DNA of 58,451 nt, taken from Lachnoclostridium sp. UBA1175 (GTDB taxonomy: Bacteria; Bacillota; Clostridia; Lachnospirales; Lachnospiraceae). The DNA is taken from assembly GCA_002311665.1 (NCBI GenBank), contig DBYX01000011.1:75796-134246 (forward strand), in the 5' to 3' direction. The translations under genes and the position numbers were made by a program. Below, piece by piece: positions 8,167-15,131 of this stretch. Numbering within the stretch: the first letter of the stretch is position 1; the number at the start of each line of letters is the position of its first letter. The notes beneath the pieces were generated by a model. It was not told the origin of the DNA. It saw only the letters and a list, made by a program, of their open reading frames with translations, and ran no database searches.

Positions 8167-9516
8167 TCAACCCTCATACGTCCCGAGGAAGATCGGCATT
8201 CCGTCGGAATCCACGATCATATACACGAAGGGACGGTCGAGAACCACGCGGTAGGAAGGCGTGGGCTCGACGGCCATCGCGAGGTCCATGATGACCGCCG
8301 TCACGGCAGCTGCTCTGGTTCCCTCATTGTCGACACTGATGAACGTCTTGTGGATTGCTTTGCTCACGAACGTGTTGGCGTTAGGAACGTCCATAAGACG
8401 CTTGAACTCCGCCTTCTCCGGATCGAACGCTTTGCTCATGCCGAGCGACTGCAGCACATCGTTGAGGTCAAGCGAGAACTCCTCCTGATACTTCGGAACA
8501 CCGACGTGCACCTCTCCGACCTTGCCGGTTCTCCACAGTTCGCGGACGATGCCGGGCTTCAGGGACTCCACGAGCTTCGCAATGCTCACGCCCTCCTTCG
8601 GGAGAAGCGCTACATAGGAAAACTCGTCGCCCATATATTTCTTGGTGAAACCGGTCGCGAGCTCATTTTCCAGAAAGCTGCCCTCGGCCTCGCCGAACAT
8701 CATTTCCACGTTCTTGGTCGTGCCGTTCTCCAGCGTGAACTTGTAGTCCTTGCGGATGTTCTCCGACTCGAACGGTTTAACCCACTTCGCCTCGAGCGCG
8801 ACCGCATTGACAAGGATCATCGATGCATCGGGGGACAGATCCTCGAGGATCTTCGCGATCATATTCTTCGTGTTCTTCTTGACCCATTCATTGACGTCCC
8901 TGATCGTTTTGTCGTCCATTCCCGTGGAAAATACGGATGCTTTGTAATATTGCGCGCAGGTGTCAAGGAAGGCCTTCGGCACATAGGACTCCAGCGATTC
9001 CTTGATCCAGATGGAATCGGCATTGCTGAAGCTCGTGCCCTGCTTCTCCTTCACAAGGTCCTCGATCCACGATGCCAGGTAGGCATTGCGCTCCGTATCC
9101 GTCAATCCGAGCATCGCATCGATCTGCCTGAGCGTCTCGTCGTTTGCACCGTTGGCGAGCATGCCGAAGCAAGTGTAGATGGAGAACGGCGAGATCATTC
9201 TCGTGCCGCTCTTCTCAATCGTGTTGAACAGGCGGAATGCGAACGTCTCATACGCCGTACGCATCGCTTCATCCATCGCCTTCGCGTCCGCGGGCGTCGC
9301 GGAGGAACCGCCGGTCAACTCCTTCGACTCGCCCTTCGATTCTCCCTTAGACGCGCCCTTCGTCGGCTCAACCGTGGGCGTCACTTCCGTGTTGTTGCCG
9401 CCCTTCTTGCCGCTCTCGCCTCCGTCGTTTTTTTCCTTGCCGCATCCGATGCAGCCGAACACCAGGGCGATCACGCACACAAGCGCGATCAGCCCTCTCA
9501 TTTTCCTTGCAAACAT
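8167..9516 (-). CDS. Serpin-family serine protease inhibitor, lipoprotein (serpin 1)
   Basis: A 449-residue serpin: a suicide-type protease inhibitor that traps serine or cysteine proteases. Lipobox CIGC (Cys25) predicts membrane anchoring on the outer face, followed by a Lys/Glu/Ser-rich linker to about residue 75. The fold is recognisable from SPFSIYTCFGMLANGA and SADSIWI-like strands to the serpin signature VVLDRPFVYMI. The hinge is NEGTRAAAVTA with small residues at P12-P9, as in inhibitory serpins. Counting canonically from the hinge Gly (P15), P1-P1' would be Ala-Met in the loop VIMDLAMAVEPTPS, but this loop is about 5 residues longer than in alpha-1-antitrypsin, so P1 is uncertain. It is the last gene of a three-serpin operon, 41 bp after serpin 2. 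Confidence 0.95.
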   Translation of the reverse strand: MFARKMRGLIALVCVIALVFGCIGCGKEKNDGGESGKKGGNNTEVTPTVEPTKGASKGESKGESKELTGGSSATPADAKAMDEAMRTAYETFAFRLFNTIEKSGTRMISPFSIYTCFGMLANGANDETLRQIDAMLGLTDTERNAYLASWIEDLVKEKQGTSFSNADSIWIKESLESYVPKAFLDTCAQYYKASVFSTGMDDKTIRDVNEWVKKNTKNMIAKILEDLSPDASMILVNAVALEAKWVKPFESENIRKDYKFTLENGTTKNVEMMFGEAEGSFLENELATGFTKKYMGDEFSYVALLPKEGVSIAKLVESLKPGIVRELWRTGKVGEVHVGVPKYQEEFSLDLNDVLQSLGMSKAFDPEKAEFKRLMDVPNANTFVSKAIHKTFISVDNEGTRAAAVTAVIMDLAMAVEPTPSYRVVLDRPFVYMIVDSDGMPIFLGTYEG

Positions 9517-9557
9517 ATTCTCAATTCCTTTTGTGATTCGTAAAATGATACGCCCGA

Positions 9558-10967
9558 TCAGCGGTAGGTTCCGATGAAGAGGGGCAGATTGTTGCCGTCC
9601 ACGATCATGTATACGAACGGACGGTCAAGCGTGATGCTGTAGGACATCGAGATCGCCTCATTCTTGATCAGGACCGCCGTCACCGCGGCTGCGCGCGTGC
9701 CCTCGTTGTCAAGCGCGAGATACGTCTTGTGGATCACTCTGTCCACACGTGAGTCCGGTGTGTTGACCAGTTTCGACAGATCCGCGCTCGCCGAGAACAT
9801 ATCCCCCGTGCCGAGTGCCTTGAGCATATTGCCCAGCTCCACGGAATACTCCACGGTGTACTTCGGGATCCCGAGATTGACATCGTTCCTCTTCGCACCG
9901 GCGAAAAGTTCGTCGATCGTCTTCCGGTTCAGGGAAGCAACGGCTTCGCTGAGGCTGACGCCTTCCTTCGGCAGCAGCGCCACATAGCGGAACTCCCCGC
10001 CCTTGTAGCTCTTCGTGCAGCCGGTGAAAAGCTCATTCTCGAGATAGCAGTCGTCCGCAGAGCCGTACATCATCTCCACCTTGCTCGTGGTCCCGTCCTC
10101 GTGCGTGAACGTCGCGTCCTTGTTGACACTGTCGCTCTCGAAAGGTGACTGCCATTTGGCGTCCATCGCGATCGCGTTCATAAGGATCATCTGCGTGGTG
10201 ATCGGGTTCAGGTCGCCGTACTTGAGCAGCTTCTTGATCATTCCCTTCGTGTTGCGGTCGGTCCATGCGTTCACATCGTCGACCGTCTTGTCATCCATAT
10301 CCGCTGCATAGACCTCCGCACGATAGGAATCCGCACACCGCTTGAGGAACTCCGGAAGGACGTTCTCGCGGAACAGATTGTTCACCCACACCGAGTCAGC
10401 GCACGAGAAATCCACCGACTCCTGCTTGGTGAGCGCATCGATCCACGCCGCCATATATGCGTCGCGCTGCTCCCCGGTGAGCCCGAGAAGGTTGTCCAAC
10501 TGTGCCAGCGTGTTGCCGTCTGCACCATTGGCGAGCATCGCCAGCGCCGTGTATACGGAAAACGGAGAGATCAGGCAGTTCTTGTCGGTCCCCTTCGAGC
10601 AGAGATCGAACAGCTTGTACGCGAATCCCGCGTACGCTTCCCGCATCGTGTCGTCCATCGCCTTTGTCACGGGAGCTGTCCCCGAGCTGCCGGTCAGCTC
10701 CTTTGTGCCCTGCGTCGGCGCTTCCGTCGGTGTCACGGGTGTCTCTGTCGGCGTCACGGGTGTCTCCGTGGGTGTCGCAGGCTTATCCGTAGGTGTCACG
10801 GGCGCTTCCGTCGGTTTCGCAGGCTTATCCGTAGGTGTCGCCTGGGCTGTCGTCGGTTTTGCATCTTTTTCACTGTCGTCGCGTTCGTCGCCGCAGGCAA
10901 CACACATCACAAACATCATCGCGACAAGCACGATCGCCGTCACCCGCCGCCAAACTCTCTTTCTCAT
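9558..10967 (-). CDS. Serpin-family serine protease inhibitor, lipoprotein (serpin 2)
   Basis: A 469-residue paralogue of the flanking serpins. Lipobox CVAC (Cys25) is followed by a long Thr/Pro linker (about residues 35-90) built from repeats of the type TPTxxPxxPTExPV, which would hold the inhibitor away from the membrane. Serpin core: SPFSVYTALAMLANGADG near the N-terminus and ITLDRPFVYMIVDGNN at the C-terminus. The hinge is NEGTRAAAVTA, and the loop continues VLIKNEAISMSYS. The canonical count puts Glu-Ala at P1-P1'. GGAGG lies 8-12 bases before the ATG. It lies 43 bp after serpin 3 and 41 bp before serpin 1, so all three are probably co-transcribed. Confidence 0.95.
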   Translation of the reverse strand: MRKRVWRRVTAIVLVAMMFVMCVACGDERDDSEKDAKPTTAQATPTDKPAKPTEAPVTPTDKPATPTETPVTPTETPVTPTEAPTQGTKELTGSSGTAPVTKAMDDTMREAYAGFAYKLFDLCSKGTDKNCLISPFSVYTALAMLANGADGNTLAQLDNLLGLTGEQRDAYMAAWIDALTKQESVDFSCADSVWVNNLFRENVLPEFLKRCADSYRAEVYAADMDDKTVDDVNAWTDRNTKGMIKKLLKYGDLNPITTQMILMNAIAMDAKWQSPFESDSVNKDATFTHEDGTTSKVEMMYGSADDCYLENELFTGCTKSYKGGEFRYVALLPKEGVSLSEAVASLNRKTIDELFAGAKRNDVNLGIPKYTVEYSVELGNMLKALGTGDMFSASADLSKLVNTPDSRVDRVIHKTYLALDNEGTRAAAVTAVLIKNEAISMSYSITLDRPFVYMIVDGNNLPLFIGTYR

Positions 10968-11010
10968 CTGATAATTCCTCCTAAAATCTTAAGTTGTTCG
11001 TACAACGGTC

Positions 11011-12270
11011 TCATCCCCGGAAAATGCCCATAAAGACAGGCAGATAATCGTACATGATCATATACACGAACGGGCGGTCAAGCCGGACCGTGATCTCGTC
11101 CGGGTAAGGCATCGCCGCCGTCTTTGCACCGATGCCGGTCGCCGCTGCGGCGCGGGTTCCCTCCTCGTCCACTTCCACATGAACCTGGTGAACCACGAAT
11201 CCGACAGAGTAGTCCGCACCCTCCGTGATCTCCGTGAACCCGCCGTCCGTAAATGCTTTCTCCATTCCCATCTTGACAAGTACATTTTTCAGATTGTCAG
11301 AGCGGTAGTCCGTCTTAAACTTCGGCATTTGAAGCGTGATCTCCGCACGGTGCCAGTCCGAGAGCCTGTTCACGGTTTCATAGTACTCTGGAGTGAACGC
11401 TTCGAGCAACTGATCGATGCTCACGCCGTCGGCGGGCTGGAACACGCGGAATCTGCAGTGGTCGTCCTTGTAAAGCTTGTCAACGACCGTGCAGAGCTCA
11501 TCACGGTAGTAACTGCCTCCGCTCTTCTCCGTCATAAGATCGACCTTGCCGGTCGTCTGCCCGTTCCCGTCGCGGAAGTCGGCATTTTTCTCTGTCTTGC
11601 CCTTCTCGAACGCCTTCGACCAGTCCTGATCGAAAAGAACGGTGTTGACCAGGATGACCGAGATATCCGGATCGATCCGGTTCATCAGATTCTCGATCAT
11701 TCCGTCGGTGTTCTTGCTCACCCAGATGTTTATGTCGCGGACCGTCGACGAGTCGAACGGCGCTTTGAACACCGAGGCGCGGTACGCCTTGGAGCTCATA
11801 TCCAGGAACGACTGTTTCACCGATCCCGCGATCGCATCCTTCAGCCAGACGGAATCGTCAACCTGCAGACTCCGGGACTCGGCCCACTCCCCGATGAGCG
11901 TTGAGAGATAGCGGTTCATCCGATCCCTCGGAAGTCCGAACATTGTCTCCATCTGCTCCAGAGTTTCTCCGGAGGCTCCGTTCTCCAGCATCCCGAGCGC
12001 GAACATCACCGAGAGCGGCGAGACCGCGACAGATGCGCCGGGCTTCTCCTTGCAGGCATTTCGAAACAGGGGCGACGCAAACGAAAGATACGCGTACCGG
12101 AACGCCGCGTCAGGGACAAGTCCCTCAAGCCCGGACTCGGAAGACCCCGTGACAGGCTCCGCAAGCGAAACCGCATTCTCATAGGAATTCCCGCATCCGG
12201 CTGTCGCCAGCACAAGCGCTACAGACAGGATCAGGGCTGCTGCTCTTCTCATCAGCTTACGAAATCTCAT
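11011..12270 (-). CDS. Serpin-family serine protease inhibitor, lipoprotein (serpin 3)
   Basis: A 419-residue serpin with lipobox TAGC (Cys26) and only a short linker before the serpin core (SPLSVMFALGMLENGASG, later VRLDRPFVYMIMYD). The hinge is EEGTRAAAATG, followed by IGAKTAAMPYPDE; the canonical count gives Ala-Ala at P1-P1'. It is the most divergent of the three paralogues in the core and in the loop. It is the first gene of the operon and the nearest to the divergent DUF4004 regulator; the candidate promoter is at 12338-12367. The three hinges are nearly identical while the loops beyond P8 differ, which suggests different target proteases. Confidence 0.94.
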   Translation of the reverse strand: MRFRKLMRRAAALILSVALVLATAGCGNSYENAVSLAEPVTGSSESGLEGLVPDAAFRYAYLSFASPLFRNACKEKPGASVAVSPLSVMFALGMLENGASGETLEQMETMFGLPRDRMNRYLSTLIGEWAESRSLQVDDSVWLKDAIAGSVKQSFLDMSSKAYRASVFKAPFDSSTVRDINIWVSKNTDGMIENLMNRIDPDISVILVNTVLFDQDWSKAFEKGKTEKNADFRDGNGQTTGKVDLMTEKSGGSYYRDELCTVVDKLYKDDHCRFRVFQPADGVSIDQLLEAFTPEYYETVNRLSDWHRAEITLQMPKFKTDYRSDNLKNVLVKMGMEKAFTDGGFTEITEGADYSVGFVVHQVHVEVDEEGTRAAAATGIGAKTAAMPYPDEITVRLDRPFVYMIMYDYLPVFMGIFRG

Positions 12271-12337
12271 CGTTCTCCCTCACTTTCTCGTCTCATTTTC
12301 CCCTCGTTCGGCTCCGGACCGACCTGTCATCGGAACC

Positions 12338-12367
12338 ATTGTACACCATAGTTACGGAGTTGTTCAG
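12338..12367 (-). promoter_or_regulatory. Candidate promoter of the serpin operon
   Basis: On the minus strand, -35 TGAACA (12362-12367) and -10 TACAAT (12338-12343) with an 18-base spacer, about 68 bp upstream of the serpin 3 start. The -35 matches consensus at 4 of 6 positions. It is back to back with the DUF4004 promoter. Confidence 0.5.
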
Positions 12368-12388
12368 AAAATTTATGGAAAAAAGTGT

Positions 12389-12417
12389 TGACAGCGTAAC
12401 AGTGTTACGATATAATC
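12389..12417 (+). promoter_or_regulatory. Consensus promoter of the DUF4004-bactofilin operon
   Basis: Perfect -35 TTGACA (12389-12394) and perfect -10 TATAAT (12412-12417) with a 17-base spacer. Operator 1 fills most of the spacer, so a bound repressor would block RNA polymerase directly. Such a strong promoter is expected to be silent unless derepressed. Confidence 0.9.
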
Positions 12418-12450
12418 ACAGTGTAACAGTGTTACGGAACAGTGTTACGC
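12396..12450. promoter_or_regulatory. Three operator copies (GTAACAGTGTTAC) over the promoter
   Basis: The palindrome GTAACA-S-TGTTAC (odd centre) occurs exactly at 12397-12409, inside the -35/-10 spacer, and at 12424-12436, just past the -10. A one-base variant, GGAACAGTGTTAC, abuts the second copy at 12437-12449. Copies 1 and 2 are 27 bp apart start to start; copies 2 and 3 are direct 13-bp neighbours. The likely ligand is the HTH protein encoded immediately downstream. Confidence 0.85.
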
Positions 12451-12495
12451 TATCGCGGGTTGCCGAAAACCCGTACACTCACTCGGAGGTGACAT

Positions 12496-12900
12496 ATGGA
12501 TGATAAGCAGGCATTGATCTCCAAGAAAGCGCTGCTGGCGCGCTACGGCATCTCCTACGGCTCGCTCTACCGCTGGAAGCGAAAGGGTCTGATCCCCGAC
12601 GAATGGTTCCTGCGGAAGGCGACCGTGACCGGCCAGGAAACGTTCTTTCCGGAGGAACTGATCTGCGAGCGTGTCGAGCGCATACTCGAGACCAAGGATG
12701 AGGTTCTTCTGGATGAACTTGCGGCGCAGCTCTCGGGGGAGATACCGAACAACGGTGCCGTTACCGTAGAAACCGCGTACGGCACGCACACCTACCGCCC
12801 CTCGGACATCCGCAGCGTCATACTGACCTGCGCGGACGGTACCAGAAAGGATGTCACGAACCAGATCAAAAAACTCATTCAGGGAGGAAAGACAATATGA
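12496..12900 (+). CDS. DUF4004/YhbD-family MerR-like transcriptional regulator
   Basis: A 134-residue protein with an N-terminal MerR-like winged helix (SKKALLARYGISYGSLYRWKRKGLIPDEWF), the arrangement of Bacillus subtilis YhbD (DUF4004). The middle segment (ELICERVERILETKDEVLLDELAAQLSG) is probably helical and may dimerise. The C-terminus (SDIRSVILTCADGTRKDVTNQIKKL) is a small domain I do not recognise. GGAGG lies 8-12 bases before the ATG. Three operators cover its promoter, so negative autoregulation is likely. Its stop overlaps the bactofilin start (ATGA), the same gene order as yhbD-yhbE-yhbF in Bacillus. Confidence 0.85.
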   Translation: MDDKQALISKKALLARYGISYGSLYRWKRKGLIPDEWFLRKATVTGQETFFPEELICERVERILETKDEVLLDELAAQLSGEIPNNGAVTVETAYGTHTYRPSDIRSVILTCADGTRKDVTNQIKKLIQGGKTI

Positions 12901-13616
12901 AGATCGCAGGTAGCGGAAGTCTGCCGGGAGGCGACTACAACGAGGAAATCAACATCAGCGGAAGCGGCAGGATCACGGGCAATGTCTCCTGCACGGGAAT
13001 GAACATCGCAGGTTCGGGCAGAGTCGACGGGAATCTCGCTTGCAACGGAGAACTGCACATCAGCGGAAGCGGCAAGATCGCCGGCGCGGTGCGCGCGGGA
13101 AGCATCCACACCTCGGGCAGCGCATCGATCGACGGTCCCGCGTCAGTCAACGAAGAAATCCATATCTCGGGTTCGATGCACAGCGGTCCCGTCCGCTGCA
13201 CTCTTCTGAGAGTCAGCGGTTCCGCCAAAGCGGACGGTGACGTCTCGGCCGAGGAGGTCGTCATCCGCGGGGCCATTCATGCGGCGGGCCTGATCAACGC
13301 GGAGAAAATTGATATGGAGCTCGGCGGCAACAGTGACGCGGACAGCATCGGCGGAAGCACCATCGAAGTGCGCTCCCGCGCGACGAGCAGGAATCTCTTT
13401 GCCCGCATATTCTCCGGCGGAGCCTTCTCGACTCTCACCGTCGCGAACAGCATCGAGGGCGATCTCATATCGCTGGAAAATACGGTCGCGGCGTCCGTGA
13501 CGGGACGTATCGTCAAGATCGGTCCCAACTGCCGGATCGGTCAGGTCTACTACTCGGAGGGTGTGGAGATCTCCCCGGAGGCCTCCGTCGACCGCTACGA
13601 TATGATCAACGCGTGA
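12897..13616 (+). CDS. Bactofilin-like polymer-forming protein (YhbE/YhbF type)
   Basis: A 239-residue beta-helical protein. Residues 1-130 are built from short repeats alternating hydrophobic positions with Gly-Ser (IAGSGSLPGG, INISGSGRITGNV, HISGSGKIAGAV, HTSGSASIDG, RVSGSAKADGDV), the right-handed beta-helix pattern of bactofilins, which polymerise into cytoskeletal filaments without a nucleotide. A less regular C-terminal helix (IEGDLISLENTVAASVTG and following) completes it. There is no signal peptide or membrane segment, so it is cytoplasmic. It is translationally coupled to the upstream regulator. In Bacillus the homologues are linked to motility, but its role here is unknown. Confidence 0.85.
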   Translation: MKIAGSGSLPGGDYNEEINISGSGRITGNVSCTGMNIAGSGRVDGNLACNGELHISGSGKIAGAVRAGSIHTSGSASIDGPASVNEEIHISGSMHSGPVRCTLLRVSGSAKADGDVSAEEVVIRGAIHAAGLINAEKIDMELGGNSDADSIGGSTIEVRSRATSRNLFARIFSGGAFSTLTVANSIEGDLISLENTVAASVTGRIVKIGPNCRIGQVYYSEGVEISPEASVDRYDMINA

Positions 13617-13647
13617 CCGACATCCTCTTTGAATTGCACACACCCCC

Positions 13648-13676
13648 TTTACTTTATCCGAAAACTGTGCTATCAT
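13648..13676 (+). promoter_or_regulatory. Candidate promoter of tRNA-Arg
   Basis: TTTACT (13648-13653), 17-base spacer, TATCAT (13671-13676), ending 12 bases before the tRNA 5' end and starting 31 bases after the bactofilin stop. Confidence 0.6.
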
Positions 13677-13688
13677 ACACCGTTGTCA

Positions 13689-13761
13689 GCGCTTGTAGCT
13701 CAGTGGATAGAGTAGTGGCTTCCGAAGCCAATGGTCGGGGGTTCGAATCCCTTCAGGCGCA
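13689..13761 (+). tRNA. tRNA-Arg (anticodon CCG)
   Basis: Full cloverleaf of 73 nt without encoded CCA. Acceptor GCGCTTG pairs with CAGGCGC (one G-U), the D arm is GCTC...GAGT, the anticodon loop TTCCGAA gives CCG (reads CGG), and the T loop is TTCGAAT. The top anticodon-stem pair is a G-A mismatch and the T stem has two G-T wobbles. Confidence 0.94.
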
Positions 13762-13764
13762 CAC

Positions 13765-13795
13765 AAGGCCCGCGGTATTTTCCGCGGGCCTTTTT
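13765..13795 (+). terminator. Rho-independent terminator after tRNA-Arg
   Basis: AAGGCCCGCGG pairs perfectly with CCGCGGGCCTT around loop TATTTT, followed by TTT: an 11-bp stem starting 3 nt after the tRNA. Confidence 0.93.
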
Positions 13796-13841
13796 CCTAT
13801 TCTCCCCCTCGATTTTGCATTCTTTCGCACTCTTCCGCCTC

Positions 13842-14789
13842 TCAGCCGCCTGCCTGCAACTGCATGCGGAAGCCGGCGGGCATCAGTTCCTCAAACTCCC
13901 CGAAGCTGTACACCTCGTCCGAGAGCACCTCCTGCGGCGGCACCTGTGTCTCGTTGATCTCCCGCACCATCGCGGTCAGTCTCTCGCGGTTGTCCACGCA
14001 CGACACCGGCACCAGGATCACCTCGTGGATGCTCGACGGAAGAATCCAGAAATCCTCCCCGATCTTATCCCGAAAGCTGTCGAGGAACGGCAGCGAGAGG
14101 ATCGCCGAAGCTCCCATGTGGGAGTTGCTGTTCGTGAGCACATACATCGGGAACTCCCTCTCCGCGCACGACGACTCGACCTCCGACGACGTCAGCCCTG
14201 CGTACGTTCCGCCGTGCTCGCTCAGGATCTCACGGAGCACATCCTCGATGCTTCGCAGCACCGGCGGCGCGTCGCGAAGCGTGTTGGCCACCGCCAGCTC
14301 CGTCAACTCATCCGTCGTCACGCCCCACGCCTCCGCCTGCTCGTCCGTGATGCGCACCGATCCGAGCCTACGGTCGTCCGTGTCCACGACCCACTGGAAA
14401 CCGACCGCAAAATCCCCGATTTCCACGTGAGGCATATGCGTCAGTTCCTCCCGGTTCAGTTCCAGGTTGACCACGCGGAACAATATCTTATCCCGGATCT
14501 CTGAAAAATCAAAGCTCGGCTCCACCTCCCACGGGTTCCTGTTCCGCTGATACACATCGGCAACCTCCTCCGCGATATGCAGGATGGTCCGCCCCTCCGC
14601 ATACTGCTCGTAGTACGGGTTGAGATAGACCGTCGGCGCCACCGACGAGTCCCGATGGCGGATCAGCATGCCGTCCATCATAATATTGTTGTTCTTGCGC
14701 ACCGTCTTCATCGCAATCTCATATTCTTCTCCCAGTATTCCGCGCACGTGATCACAGACGCACTCGCAGAACTCATGTAAATTCTTCAT
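13842..14789 (-). CDS. DUF5688 family protein
   Basis: A 315-residue protein resembling the clostridial DUF5688 family: early FCECVCDHVRGILGEEYE, then KNNNIMMDGMLIRHRDSS and VAPTVYLNPYYEQYAEG, the family pattern, and a C-terminal section rich in charged residues ending SFGEFEELMPAGFRMQ. There is no signal peptide or membrane helix, so it is probably cytoplasmic. Function is unknown; such proteins are often multicopy in Lachnospiraceae. I chose the ATG at 14789 because the family similarity begins there; the longer upstream frame crosses a hairpin and has unrelated sequence. No good Shine-Dalgarno is seen, and a perfect 7-bp hairpin (14801-14818) lies 12 bases upstream. Confidence 0.85.
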   Translation of the reverse strand: MKNLHEFCECVCDHVRGILGEEYEIAMKTVRKNNNIMMDGMLIRHRDSSVAPTVYLNPYYEQYAEGRTILHIAEEVADVYQRNRNPWEVEPSFDFSEIRDKILFRVVNLELNREELTHMPHVEIGDFAVGFQWVVDTDDRRLGSVRITDEQAEAWGVTTDELTELAVANTLRDAPPVLRSIEDVLREILSEHGGTYAGLTSSEVESSCAEREFPMYVLTNSNSHMGASAILSLPFLDSFRDKIGEDFWILPSSIHEVILVPVSCVDNRERLTAMVREINETQVPPQEVLSDEVYSFGEFEELMPAGFRMQLQAGG

Positions 14790-15131
14790 AGCAAACACAC
14801 ACCCGACTTCCGTCGGGTCCTTTCCGAAAACTGAGTATAATTCCGTTTTTGTCCGATTGGTTTCACACGTGTGGGATCGCGGGGCGAATGCCCCGAAGAT
14901 AAAAAAGAGTTGCCGGGATCCCGGCAACTCCGATTGTATCACAGTATGAAGTTGTTCCGCAATACCGCGAAGGGCATTGCCGGCGGAGAAAGTACCGCCT
15001 TGATTTTGTGCTTATTGTCCGCATCGCGAATACGCGAAACCGCTGCCCCGCGCACCGTGTCCGGACCGCTCTCCCGGTGCTGTGCAAGCCGCACAATCCG
15101 CGTCCGGCGATCTGTACACAAGCGCCAAAAA
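14790..15131. other. Intergenic region with hairpins and a possible gene remnant
   Basis: A 342-bp gap. At 14801-14818, ACCCGAC/GTCGGGT forms a 7-bp hairpin with tetraloop, in the DUF5688 leader; on the minus strand its loop is GGAA. At 14907-14930 is a terminator palindrome. From 15121 down to 14939 a minus-strand frame starting TTG encodes about 60 residues ending KAVLSPPAMPFAVLRNNFIL. It looks like a protein C-terminus, but it has no clear ribosome site and I recognise no family; it may be a remnant. Confidence 0.5.
14901..14930 (-). terminator. Rho-independent terminator (24-bp perfect palindrome)
   Basis: A 24-bp perfect palindrome at 14907-14930, made of GAGTTGCCGGGA joined to its own reverse complement, followed on the minus strand by six T (14901-14906). 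It would end transcription from the GGDEF-EAL gene and the possible remnant. Confidence 0.85.

Noticed and set aside
7969..9543. 524-codon plus-strand frame opposite serpin 1
   Set aside because: It crosses a strong terminator and mirrors the serpin codons; no recognisable domain.
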